Source: AWTP1-13 sp963814055 (GTDB lineage: Bacteria; Pseudomonadota; Alphaproteobacteria; Rhizobiales; Hyphomicrobiaceae). Taken from it: DNA of 64,000 bases. Under the pieces are notes generated by a model. It was not told the DNA's origin. It made no database searches and saw only the letters and a list, made by a program, of their open reading frames with translations. The stretch is taken from NCBI GenBank assembly GCA_963814055.1, contig CAWFBJ010000007.1:1-64000 (forward strand). The letters are read 5' to 3'. Below, in pieces: positions 34,282 through 42,916 of the stretch (position 1 is its first letter; every line of letters starts with the position of its first letter). The position numbers and the translations under genes are program-made.

Positions 34282-34758
34282 CTAAATGCCCCGCTTGCCT
34301 CCAGTCCTGACCCCATCCTTGGTGACGTAACTCAACTCCTGGATGAAGGCATCTTCCACAATGCGCGTCCCGAAGCGGACGTTCGAGCCCTCCACGATGC
34401 GTTTCAGGAGGGCACCGAGGTCCAATTTCTTCATATCGCGGAAGTCGAGCCCATCTTCGCTGTAGATGGCCCTGAAGGCCTCATCGAGCACGACCACATC
34501 CGCCTTCAGCGACAAACGTTTCAGGGTCGCGGCATCGGCGGTGAATGAAAACTGCGCCAGGACATAACCTTGAATGGCGCCCGACCGGATCACGGGAACG
34601 CTGATCATCCTGGTCCTTACGGTCTCCAGGCCGCCGTAGAGTCGTTCGGGCTCCGCCTCCGGCGCGGCGACCTGACCCGCTTGCCAGGAGACCGCAGCAT
34701 AGCAGGCGCCCAGCGTGACTAGGCACGCCCATAGGCCCGCAAGGATAGTCTTGATCAT
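34282..34758 (-). CDS. Membrane-anchored protein of unknown function, FliL-like layout
   Basis: A 158-residue protein with one N-terminal membrane helix (LAGLWACLVTLGACYAAVSW) and a periplasmic domain. Visible segments are RTRMISVPVIRSGAIQGYVL, FSFTADAATLKRLSLKADVV and KLDLGALLKRIVEGSNVRFG with a final VEDAFIQELSYVTKDGVR. The order (anchor, strand, helix, strand ending in FIQEL) is like FliL, but there is no clear sequence match and true fliL is at 21235. It is the last gene after fliR-fliJ-flgJ-flgN-type genes and overlaps the upstream gene by four bases, so it is a flagellar accessory by context. Function not known. Confidence 0.6.
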   Translation of the reverse strand: MIKTILAGLWACLVTLGACYAAVSWQAGQVAAPEAEPERLYGGLETVRTRMISVPVIRSGAIQGYVLAQFSFTADAATLKRLSLKADVVVLDEAFRAIYSEDGLDFRDMKKLDLGALLKRIVEGSNVRFGTRIVEDAFIQELSYVTKDGVRTGGKRGI

Positions 34759-35108
34759 GACTTCCTGTTGCCGGCCCGAATCGACCGGGAATAGGTTCCA
34801 TCGGACTCGGCTTCACGCATGGCATCCGCCATGACGGCGGAGACCTCGCGGACGGCATCAAGATGCATCTTGAGCGCGGCGCTGTTGATTTCGAGCTTGG
34901 TGCGCAACCTGGCAAGCCGCGTCACCAGTCCCGGCTCCGGCGCGGCGCCTTCGATGTGCCGCATGGCCCGTGTCAGCTCAAGCAAACCCTGGCTCTTGCG
35001 ATCGTTGAATTCCTTGAGATCGGCGCCGGCTCGGATTTGCAGGGCAACGGTTTCCTGCTCGACTGCTTCCTCGAGCCGCTCGATCGCGCTCTCGACCAGG
35101 CTCAGCAT
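34755..35108 (-). CDS. FlgN-like flagellar export chaperone (candidate)
   Basis: A 117-residue, mostly helical cytoplasmic protein: LSLVESAIERLEEAVEQETV, LQIRAGADLKEFNDRKSQGL and a C-terminal TKLEINSAALKMHLDAVREV with the tail SDGTYSRSI. Helix length, the asparagine-containing repeat and the small polar tail suit FlgN, the chaperone for the hook-filament junction proteins FlgK and FlgL (both encoded nearby). FlgN sequences are very diverse, so this is tentative. ATG 35108 is chosen because AAGGA lies just upstream; the open frame extends further without support. Confidence 0.5.
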   Translation of the reverse strand: MLSLVESAIERLEEAVEQETVALQIRAGADLKEFNDRKSQGLLELTRAMRHIEGAAPEPGLVTRLARLRTKLEINSAALKMHLDAVREVSAVMADAMREAESDGTYSRSIRAGNRKS

Positions 35109-35203
35109 CACGGTTCCTTTTTCTTCAAACGGCCTTGCGCCAGCGCCAATTGCTGCAGGCGCCGCACCAGGTGCGGTGGAAGCGTGTGGACCCAACATCT
35201 CGA

Positions 35204-35848
35204 CTAACTCCTCTCACTACCAGGTTCGATCGCGGGTATGACCGCATCGGATCTCAGCACACCTTCGGGATCTGCTGGTTGCAGGCCGATAAGTGTGGTC
35301 GCCGCCAGCGGCGGCGGAACCGCCGTTGGGCTTGCCGTCACAGCCGTTGCGGGCTGAACAGGATGGCTCGGGCCAGCGGCCAATCGCCGGGCAATTCCGA
35401 CCTGGCCGCTGCGGGCGAGTTCGTCGCCCATCTTCTCCGCAAGCATCGATCTCCAGAACTCACCTGCGCTGCCCTTGCCGAACACGGTGGTGGCGTTCTT
35501 TGGAAGCATCGACTGGACGAAGCTTTGCAGCACAAAGGCTTCGAACTGGCCGTAGGGATCGAGCCGGCGGCGCGATTGCGCGCTGGCGCCAGCGTCGAGG
35601 GGACGCGTGGGCGTTGCAGGTGTATTGGCAACGCCGGCTGAGGCGGCAGCACGGGCCTGGGTTGCCGGCGGCATGAAAGCCTCGGTGCCGGGCGCCGTCG
35701 CGCGCAAGCGCGCAAGCCGCTCTGCAGCTAACCGATATTTCTCGGGGTCGGCGGCGCGCGCAACGTCGAGCACGATATCTGAAGGTGGGCTGATCGCCAC
35801 GGTCGCGGATCCAGTCGCTGCCAAGCTGGCATCACTATGCTCGGACAA
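35204..35848 (-). CDS. FlgJ-like rod-binding protein lacking the muramidase domain
   Basis: A 214-residue protein whose core (PYGQFEAFVLQSFVQSMLPK and FGKGSAGEFWRSMLAEKMGD, then ELARSGQVGIARRLA) is the FlgJ N-terminal rod-cap domain. The flanks are disordered Ala/Pro/Thr-rich. There is no C-terminal glucosaminidase; the wall-cutting job may be done by the transglycosylase at 11186. TTG 35848, two bases from the fliJ-like stop, opens the frame; the start is uncertain as the N-terminus is not conserved. It probably caps or guides the growing rod. Confidence 0.75.
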   Translation of the reverse strand: MSEHSDASLAATGSATVAISPPSDIVLDVARAADPEKYRLAAERLARLRATAPGTEAFMPPATQARAAASAGVANTPATPTRPLDAGASAQSRRRLDPYGQFEAFVLQSFVQSMLPKNATTVFGKGSAGEFWRSMLAEKMGDELARSGQVGIARRLAAGPSHPVQPATAVTASPTAVPPPLAATTLIGLQPADPEGVLRSDAVIPAIEPGSERS

Positions 35849-35850
35849 TC

Positions 35851-36252
35851 TTACGGGAGGCTTGTGGACTTGCGGCCCACGAACTGTTCGACGACGTCGA
35901 GAAGCTGCTTGCCCTCATTCTCCCGCTCGAAGTCCTGTTCGTGCGCCAGAGCCAGGCGCTCGCAGATCTTCACGCGCCTGGCATGCTCCTTGAGCTTCAG
36001 CGATTGCATTTCCTTTTCACGTCCCACCCGCTCGGCCTCTTCCGCAATCGAGCTGAGGCGGCGGGCTGTAGCATCGATGAACAGGCCGTGCAGAGCATTC
36101 GTGTCGTTGAGCGCCTCTATCAACTCTACCTGCATCGCATCCAGGTCGGCCAGACGGCGCTCGAGGTCGGCCAGCTTCCATTGCTCGATGCGATGAAGCT
36201 GCTGTTCCGCAGAAAGGATGCGACGGGATTTATCAACCTGCTTTTTCTTCAT
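35851..36252 (-). CDS. FliJ-like coiled-coil export protein (candidate)
   Basis: A 133-residue, highly charged coiled coil: RRILSAEQQLHRIEQWKLAD, LERRLADLDAMQVELIEALN and a second helix REKEMQSLKLKEHARRVKIC. Two long antiparallel helices of this size match FliJ/YscO, the central stalk that couples FliI to FlhA. Position after fliR supports it. The genuine FliJ of Caulobacter-type genomes is encoded elsewhere, so this may be a second stalk-like protein. Six bases follow the fliR stop. Confidence 0.55.
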   Translation of the reverse strand: MKKKQVDKSRRILSAEQQLHRIEQWKLADLERRLADLDAMQVELIEALNDTNALHGLFIDATARRLSSIAEEAERVGREKEMQSLKLKEHARRVKICERLALAHEQDFERENEGKQLLDVVEQFVGRKSTSLP

Positions 36253-36258
36253 GGCACA

Positions 36259-37014
36259 TCACCCGTTGGTCAGCCAGGCAATGAAACCAGCTATGAACAG
36301 ACGCAGAGCCTCGCCGATGGTGAAATAAAGCAGCAGCAGGCCGCCGGCGAGCACGAAGGGCGTCGAGATGAAGTAGACCGGAATTTGAGGCACCATCTTG
36401 TTGGCGATGCCGACCATCAGGTTGATGATGAGCGCGTAGACGATGAACGGGCTGCTGATCTGCAGCGCCAGAATGAACGTGCTGGAGAAAGCGTCGGCAA
36501 GCCTGGCGAGACCCAAGTCTGCAGCCATCGGCTCATTGACGGGCAACACCGAATAGGACGCCAGCAACGCGCGCAGCACTTCCCAGTGCTGGTCGGTGAC
36601 GAACAGCAGCACGGTAGCCGTCAGGGTGATGAAGGTCGCCAGCGGCGGCAGCGACTCGGTGTCTTCTATCGGCGCTCCTCCCACCGGGTTGAAGCCGGAC
36701 AGCTGTGCCGCTGCGCTCGCCATGAATTGCAGCGCCATGTAGAAAAGGCGACCGATCAAACCGATAAGCCCGCCGATCAAGGTCTCGGACACGATCAGGC
36801 GCATCACGGTGATCGGTTCGAGATTGGGAACGGCCGAATTGACGGTCGGCAGCAGTAGCGGCGTCAGCGCCAACGTCACCGAAACGGCAACGAACAACCG
36901 CACCTGAACCGGCACGCGCGAGCTGGAAAAGCCCGGCATCAGCATAAGGCAGCCGCCGATGCGGCAAAACAGCACGAAGACGACGAGGATCGTCTCCGGC
37001 GGCAGGAACGTCAT
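36259..37014 (-). CDS. fliR: FliR, flagellar export gate protein
   Basis: A 251-residue inner-membrane export-gate protein with about six hydrophobic segments: VFVLFCRIGGCLMLMPGFSS, RLFVAVSVTLALTPLLLPTV and RLIVSETLIGGLIGLIGRLF, then a C-terminal QISSPFIVYALIINLMVGIA and NKMVPQIPVYFISTPFVLAG. ATG overlaps the flhA stop by four bases. Confidence 0.94.
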   Translation of the reverse strand: MTFLPPETILVVFVLFCRIGGCLMLMPGFSSSRVPVQVRLFVAVSVTLALTPLLLPTVNSAVPNLEPITVMRLIVSETLIGGLIGLIGRLFYMALQFMASAAAQLSGFNPVGGAPIEDTESLPPLATFITLTATVLLFVTDQHWEVLRALLASYSVLPVNEPMAADLGLARLADAFSSTFILALQISSPFIVYALIINLMVGIANKMVPQIPVYFISTPFVLAGGLLLLYFTIGEALRLFIAGFIAWLTNG

Positions 37015-39095
37015 GAGATCGTGCCGAGCGACTTGATCTGCACGCCGCGCGCGATCTCGACGTGGCTGAGCACGGGCAGGGTCGCAAACAGCCGTTCGGT
37101 CACCATGCGCAGATAGGGCCTGACGTCAGGCGCCGCCACCAGCACGAACTGGTTGCCCTGGTCCATGTGCGTGCGCACCACCTTGGCAGCTTCCGTCCCA
37201 AACTGCTCGATCAGGCGCGGATCGATGTCGAACTCGATCACCTCGCCCTTCGCGTCGCGCTTGAGGCTCTGGTGGAAGGCAAGGTCCCAGCGATTGCCCA
37301 GGCGCAGCACCTTCAGCACGCCGTTCTCCGAGAGGTCACCGCATATCTGCTGCGCCATGCGCATGCGCACATGCTCTGCCAGCTGCTCGGCCCGGCGCAC
37401 GTGTGGGGCAACTTCCGCGATCGCCTCCAACACCAGATGCAGGTTGCGAACGGAAATGCGCTCGGCCAGCAGCAGCTTCAACACCGCCTGCAGACCGGAA
37501 TAGGAGAGTTGCGAGGGAATCATTTCCTCGATCAGGCGCTTGTACTCGGGCTCGAGCCGATCGAGCAGCGTGCGCATGTCCTTGTAGGACAACAGCTGAG
37601 CCAGGTTGTTACGTATCACCTCGCGCATGTGCGTCAGCAGCACGGACATGTTATCGACGGGTGCAAACCCTTCCCGCTTAACGTTGCTGATGAAGGATTC
37701 CGACACCCACATGGCCTTCATGCCGAAGGCCGGCTCGCGCGTCTCGTCGCCAGGGACGTCGGGCCGAGGCCCTTCGCCCGTCACCACGAGCACTTCTCCG
37801 ATGCGCAATTCCTCGCCGGCGACAACCGTCCCATGAATCTTGATCTGGTAGGTCTTTGGGGGAATCCCCAGATCATCCGTCAGCTTGATTTCGGGCACGA
37901 TGAAGCCGTACTGCTTCGCGAAGTGGCGACGCATCTTGCTGACCCGCTGGGTCAGTTCATTGTGCGAGCGCATGAACGAGCTTGCGAGCTGCTTGCCGAG
38001 GCAGAGTTCGATCTCGGCCGTCTTCAGAGATTCTTTGACCGACTGCCGCACTTCGTCCGCGGCGAGGTCGGCGGCATCTCGCGCCTTGGAGTCCTCGATG
38101 GCCCTGGCTTCCGCCTTACGGCGAGGAATCATATAACCCATGAACACTAGGATACTGCCCAGCAACGCGAATGGCGAAAAGGGCAATCCGGGCGCCAGCG
38201 CCAGAAGGAACATGACCGAACCCGCCATCAACAGCGCGCGGGGATAGTTTCCAAGCTGACCGAAGATTGCCTTCTCGGCGGAACCGCGCGTGCCGCCCTT
38301 CGACACCAGCAGACCCGCAGCCAGCGCTACGATCAGCGCCGGGATCTGCGTAACAAGGCCGTCGCCAACCGATAGCATGGTGAACGTCTTGGCAGCGTCA
38401 CTGGGCGACATATCATGTTGGGTCACGCCGATAATGATGCCGCCGAACACATTGACTGCAGTGATGATGATACCGGCGATAGCATCGCCGCGCACGAATT
38501 TGGAAGCACCGTCCATGGCACCGAAGAAAGAACTCTCTTCTTCCAACTCGCGCCGGCGCCGGGTTGCCTCCTTGTCGTCGATCAGGCCGCCGTTGAGGTC
38601 GGCGTCGATCGCCATCTGCTTGCCCGGTATGGCATCCAATGTGAACCGCGCGCCAACCTCGGCGATGCGTGTGGCGCCCTTGGTGATGACCAGGAAATTG
38701 ACGGTGATCAGAATCACGAACACGATCGTGCCGATCACGAAGTTGCCACCCATGACGAAACTGGCGAAACCGGCGATGACGTGACCGGCGGCCTCGTAGC
38801 CCTCGGCGCCATTCGCCAGAATGAGACGCGTCGTGGCGATATTGAGCGACAGCCGCAGCAGCGTCGCCAGCAGCAGCACCGTCGGGAAGGCGGAGAAGTC
38901 CAGCGGCCTCTGGATCCACAGTGCCACCATCAGGATCAGCACCGACAGGGCGATCGAGAACGCCAGCCCCAGATCAATCATCCAGGCCGGCAGCGGCAGA
39001 AACAGCACCGTCAGGATGAAGACGATACCGAGCGCAAAGCCGACGTCCTGCCCGCTCTTGCTCTCTACGGGCTTGATACTTGAAGCGTAGGCCAT
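37011..39095 (-). CDS. flhA: FlhA, flagellar export gate protein
   Basis: A 694-residue membrane protein of the export gate. N-terminal helix bundle (FALGIVFILTVLFLPLPAWM; RLSLNIATTRLILANGAEGY; ATRIAEVGARFTLDAIPGKQ with MAIDADLNGGLIDDKEATRR). The cytoplasmic C-terminal ring domain includes IRNNLAQLLSYKDMRTLLDR and QLSYSGLQAVLKLLLAERIS. It is the docking platform for chaperone-substrate complexes and channels protons. Length and motifs are normal. Confidence 0.96.
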   Translation of the reverse strand: MAYASSIKPVESKSGQDVGFALGIVFILTVLFLPLPAWMIDLGLAFSIALSVLILMVALWIQRPLDFSAFPTVLLLATLLRLSLNIATTRLILANGAEGYEAAGHVIAGFASFVMGGNFVIGTIVFVILITVNFLVITKGATRIAEVGARFTLDAIPGKQMAIDADLNGGLIDDKEATRRRRELEEESSFFGAMDGASKFVRGDAIAGIIITAVNVFGGIIIGVTQHDMSPSDAAKTFTMLSVGDGLVTQIPALIVALAAGLLVSKGGTRGSAEKAIFGQLGNYPRALLMAGSVMFLLALAPGLPFSPFALLGSILVFMGYMIPRRKAEARAIEDSKARDAADLAADEVRQSVKESLKTAEIELCLGKQLASSFMRSHNELTQRVSKMRRHFAKQYGFIVPEIKLTDDLGIPPKTYQIKIHGTVVAGEELRIGEVLVVTGEGPRPDVPGDETREPAFGMKAMWVSESFISNVKREGFAPVDNMSVLLTHMREVIRNNLAQLLSYKDMRTLLDRLEPEYKRLIEEMIPSQLSYSGLQAVLKLLLAERISVRNLHLVLEAIAEVAPHVRRAEQLAEHVRMRMAQQICGDLSENGVLKVLRLGNRWDLAFHQSLKRDAKGEVIEFDIDPRLIEQFGTEAAKVVRTHMDQGNQFVLVAAPDVRPYLRMVTERLFATLPVLSHVEIARGVQIKSLGTIS

Positions 39096-39178
39096 AATTG
39101 CCGCCGAATTCTTGCCGGGGCGCTAGCATGGCCTGTGAAGCTTGCGCGAAGCCCGCGTGCCCCGCGCTATTTGCGGTC

Positions 39179-39445
39179 CTAGAATCCGACCTCTATCCGG
39201 GCGTACACCTGCTCCGCGAAGGAATAGATGACCGCCCCCATGAACGGGGCCGTCAGCGAGCAGATCACCAGGATCGCAATGATCTTGGGGATGAAAGTCA
39301 GCGTCATTTCCTGGACCTGGGTCAACGCCTGCAGCAACGCTATGACGATGCCGATCGCCATCGCTGCACCGATCGCCGGCCCCGATGCGACAATAACGGT
39401 CCAAAGTGCCGATTGTACGATATCCAGCGCGTCGGCCTGGTTCAT
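39179..39445 (-). CDS. fliQ: FliQ, flagellar export gate protein
   Basis: An 88-residue two-helix membrane protein: LDIVQSALWTVIVASGPAIG, then TQVQEMTLTFIPKIIAILVI at the second helix. It is part of the FliPQR gate. Length is typical. Lies between flgD (3 bases) and flhA (83 bases). Confidence 0.94.
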   Translation of the reverse strand: MNQADALDIVQSALWTVIVASGPAIGAAMAIGIVIALLQALTQVQEMTLTFIPKIIAILVICSLTAPFMGAVIYSFAEQVYARIEVGF

Positions 39446-39448
39446 AGC

Positions 39449-39853
39449 CTATCCAATCGTGACGCCGGGGCCGAGCGGAACTTCTCTGCCGTCTTCCAGC
39501 AAGGCGACAGCGCCGCCGGAGACCACGTGCAGAGCCATAACCGTACCGGCGACACTGCCGTCGGCCGAAATAATGGTGCGGCCAACGATGCCGTCCACCT
39601 GGGACAGCGCCAGCGACGTCATCATGGAGTCGAGCTTCTGGTTCATTTTGATGCCCTGCTCGACGTTCGAGAAGCTCGCCAGCTGGGCCATGAACTGGGC
39701 CGAATCCATCGGCTTGGTCGGGTCCTGGTTCTTCATCTGCGCGATGAGGAGCCGCAGGAAACCATTGTAGTCGACGGATGCGGTATTGGCGTCGGACGAC
39801 GTGGTGGTGTTTTGATTGAGCGGTGCGTTTGGATTGACTGTAGAAATTTCCAT
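39449..39853 (-). CDS. flgD: FlgD, hook cap protein (short rhizobial type)
   Basis: A 134-residue hook-scaffold protein. Variable N-terminus with Asn/Thr, then the FlgD core DYNGFLRLLIAQMKNQDPTK and PMDSAQFMAQLASFSNVEQG, followed by SLALSQVDGIVGRTIISADG. The Ig-like and Tudor domains of enteric FlgD are missing, as in other rhizobia. ATG 39853 starts the family N-terminus; an open frame continues upstream into flaF antisense-like sequence. It follows flaF with a 59-base gap. Confidence 0.9.
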   Translation of the reverse strand: MEISTVNPNAPLNQNTTTSSDANTASVDYNGFLRLLIAQMKNQDPTKPMDSAQFMAQLASFSNVEQGIKMNQKLDSMMTSLALSQVDGIVGRTIISADGSVAGTVMALHVVSGGAVALLEDGREVPLGPGVTIG

Positions 39854-39912
39854 GACTTTGTCCCGAGTTCCTTGCTGGCAACGCCCAGGCCGGGCGCGCC
39901 ATTGCCTGCAAC

Positions 39913-40260
39913 CTATGCGAGACCGTCGTGAATGGTCTTGGAGACTTCGATGATGCCCTTGAAGTTCTCCGACTTCTCGAGCCTGATCTGCTCGGCCTCC
40001 CGCATGACCCACAGCCCGATCGAAATCAGATCGGCCCGCAACCGCTGCGGCAGATCGTTCTCGGCCTTGGCGAGATCCTCGAGGAGGATGGCCCACAGCT
40101 TGCGCACAAAGAGCAGCGCCTCCACTGCCTCGCGCGATTTCGCGCCGGCTTTGTCTGCGGCCTGCAATAGTTCAATGGATCGCTCGATGGCCTGGCGCTC
40201 GCGCTGGCGTGCACCTTGCGGGGTTTCGTCGAGCACTTCTGCGTATGAGAATTGGTACAT
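39913..40260 (-). CDS. flaF: FlaF, flagellin synthesis regulator
   Basis: A 115-residue protein matching FlaF: YQFSYAEVLDETPQGARQRE, RQAIERSIELLQAADKAGAK, LFVRKLWAILLEDLAKAEND and RADLISIGLWVMREAEQIRL. In Caulobacter, FlaF is needed for flagellin production and acts with FlbT to couple flagellin to hook-basal-body completion. The usual neighbour flbT is absent here: after flaF there are only 59 bases before flgD. ATG 40260. Confidence 0.9.
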   Translation of the reverse strand: MYQFSYAEVLDETPQGARQRERQAIERSIELLQAADKAGAKSREAVEALLFVRKLWAILLEDLAKAENDLPQRLRADLISIGLWVMREAEQIRLEKSENFKGIIEVSKTIHDGLA

Positions 40261-40349
40261 GCTCCGCCTTTCCGTCGCTTATAGACCGCAACCTGCGGTC
40301 CCGTTCATCGAGCGCTGCGCCCACAGTCTGAATATGCAAGAAACCATCG

Positions 40350-41405
40350 TCACAGCGGCAGGTACTTGAGCAGACTCAGGTTCTGGATGCGGGCGGTCAT
40401 GGCGTACGCCGTTTCCACCTGGGTCATCAGCGCCGAGACCCGTGTCGACGCCTCGTAGGGATCCACGCCTTCCAGCAAGCTGATGTGATTGGTCATGATG
40501 TCGATCTGGATCGACATCCTTTCATTGGCGTTCTTGACGCGCTCCTGGGCAATGCCGAGACGTGACTGCTCGTTTGCCATATCCTGCACCGCTTCACCTG
40601 CGGTACGCGTGGCCGTGTCGACAACAGCCTGATACGCGGCCTCGTTGAGATTCTGGATGCCCAGGTCGGCGATCATCGCGTACGCCTTGGCGATCTTGCG
40701 AATGGCTACGTCATTGGAGTTCGTGGAGGTCTCGACGAGTTCGGAGGACGAAATGCGGCTCTTCACGTTCTGATCGGATGCCGCTGACCAGTTCGTTGTC
40801 CACGCGGGGTCTTCGAAAAGATCACTGAACGGGCCGTCCAGGAACGCCTGCATATCGGCCGCCGAGATGCTCGCGTTGGCCGGGTCGTCTGCCGTGGTAC
40901 CGAATGTCGCCAGGAAGGCGTCCGCCACCGCCTGCCGGTTGGCTGAGGTCGGGGTTGCGTAGTAGTCGGTCAGCGGCTTCACGTCGGCATTGATGCCCGC
41001 GAACAAGTGGGCGCCGTCCAGCGCGGTATTGATCGTGTTGGTGAAGGACACAAGGGCGGCCTTGGCCTGTGCCTGCACCACCACCGGTCCAGAATCCGTG
41101 TTGCGTGCGCCGATGAGCTGGCCGACGAACAGCTTGGAGTCGTCTGACAGCGACTTGAGCGCCGCCTGCGTGGCAGTGAGGCGCGTCGATACGACCGAGT
41201 TGGTGTCGATAATCGTCGTCAGCCTGGCGTGCTCCTGGCGCAGCGAGAGCGTCTGCCCCGTCTTGTAGCCGAGGCTGGCGCCCACGTCGGCAAGGCGTCC
41301 TGTCGTCACTTCCTTCTGGGCTTCGGCCAGCTTGGCCTGCGTCTTGCTCAGAGACAATCGCGTGGCGGCAGATAGCGAGCTGGTCGAGATGTATGAGGTT
41401 TTCAT
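40350..41405 (-). CDS. flgL: FlgL, hook-filament junction protein
   Basis: A 351-residue flagellin-like junction protein: YISTSSLSAATRLSLSKTQA and KLAEAQKEVTTGRLADVGAS at the N-terminus, DGAHLFAGINADVKPLTDYY in the middle and a C-terminal MSIQIDIMTNHISLLEGVDP helix. It lies three bases after flgK. Length is normal for rhizobia. Confidence 0.9.
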   Translation of the reverse strand: MKTSYISTSSLSAATRLSLSKTQAKLAEAQKEVTTGRLADVGASLGYKTGQTLSLRQEHARLTTIIDTNSVVSTRLTATQAALKSLSDDSKLFVGQLIGARNTDSGPVVVQAQAKAALVSFTNTINTALDGAHLFAGINADVKPLTDYYATPTSANRQAVADAFLATFGTTADDPANASISAADMQAFLDGPFSDLFEDPAWTTNWSAASDQNVKSRISSSELVETSTNSNDVAIRKIAKAYAMIADLGIQNLNEAAYQAVVDTATRTAGEAVQDMANEQSRLGIAQERVKNANERMSIQIDIMTNHISLLEGVDPYEASTRVSALMTQVETAYAMTARIQNLSLLKYLPL

Positions 41406-41408
41406 GAA

Positions 41409-42882
41409 TTATCCTGCCGTCGCCAACAACGACTTCAGCATGTTGTCGATGGTCGTGATCAACCGTGTGGAGGCTTGATAGGCCCGCTCGAGTTCGAGCA
41501 GGGCCGTCATTTCCTCGTCGATGTTGATGCCGGTTTCCTTGGACAGCGTTTCCGAAGTTCGTTCCAGCAGGGTGTTGGCGTAGTCCGCATTGTCGTTTGC
41601 GGTCCTGCGCGCCTCTTGGAGCCAGGCGCCGGACGTTGAAGCGAAGCCTCCAAGCGTCGCGCCAGTCGAAATCTGCGCTGCCGAATCGAAGGACCGCGTT
41701 TCCGAGAGGGCGGTCACGTACTGATTGAGGCGATCCGCATAGGCGGAGCCGCCCGACGTGTTGTAGACATAGGCCGGGTCGCCGGCGATGCCGCCATCCC
41801 GCAGCAGGGCCAGGTTGCCGCCCTGAGCTGGGTCTACGCTCGGATTGATCCGGATCGAACCGGCCAGGCCGACAAGCAGCGTGCCAGATGCCGGCATCGC
41901 CGGCGATCCGGGATAGGTGAACAGTCCCGGAGCGTCCGGCAGCGATGGCACAGCGCTCTGGTCGCTCTCGGCGAAAGCCTCGATCAGCCCTCGCGCGATC
42001 TCGTCGAGCTGGTTCTGATAGGTGATTGTCGCGCTGTCGCGAACGGCGGCGAACCCGGTGAGGCGACCCGAACCGGCCAGCATCACGCCAGCACCGCCCG
42101 CGATCGGCACGCCGTCCACATAGACGGCGTTGCCCGTGGTGCCTGGAGAATAAAGCATCGTGCGATCGAAAGTGACGGCGCGCGCGGATACATCGAACAG
42201 CGTCACACCGCTGTCAGTGAAGACCGCCATGTCACCGTTTTGGCGCGCGACCGTCCGGATACTAACCTCTTCGGACATGCCGGCGAGCAACACATCCCGC
42301 TGATCGAGCAAGTCAGTGACGTCGGCGCCATTGCGGGTGCCCTTGACGATCTCCGCGTTTATGGACTCGAAGCGTGCGAGCAGCGTATTCAGGCTGTTCA
42401 CCGAGTTCGGCCATGCCTGCATCGGACTGGGCGCGCACGTCTTGGACAGTGCGGGTCGCACCGTTGAGGGAATCGGCAAGGTTCTGGGCGGCCGCTACCG
42501 CCGATTGCGCACGGATCGGGTCCTGGGGCGCGGCCGCATATTGCTGGATTGCATCGTTGAGCTTCTGGATCATCGCCGTCGGCGACACATCGAGCTCGGG
42601 GTCGGCTATCGTTTCGTGAAGGTGGTTGAGAGACTGGACGATGGCCTGCTGCCCTGCGGCCGTGGACGTGGCGCTCAGCATCTTCTCGAGCAACGCGCTG
42701 TTGGCCGCGCGCGTGACCGAGGCGACGTGTATGCCGCCGTTTCCAGTCGTTACGACATTGGCTATCTTGCGCGTGGCATAGGGATCGTTTGCTCTCGCAA
42801 CATTGCGTGAGACGACGGCGGTCTGCTCCGCCGTCGCCGACAGCCCGGACAGAGCCACGTCCAGACCTATTGAGAGCGACAT
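41409..42882 (-). pseudogene. flgK: FlgK hook-associated protein 1, one-base frameshift
   Basis: FlgK joins hook and filament with FlgL. The N-terminal part starts MSLSIGLDVALSGLSATAEQ and reads to RAQSDAGMAE. The rest is in another frame: SVNSLNTLLARFESINAEIV, DLLDQRDVLLAGMSEEVSIR, and the C-terminal EMTALLELERAYQASTRLIT. At the join the minus strand reads ATGGCCGAACTCGGTG; removing one C near 42410 gives ATGGCGAACTCGGTG (MANSV), a smooth continuation. Length is 3n+1; repaired protein is about 490 residues. Because flgE, flgL and all other hook genes are intact, a sequencing error is likely. Confidence 0.85.
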
Positions 42883-42916
42883 TCGCCGGCCTTTCTAGCG
42901 AACCTTGCGATCACCC

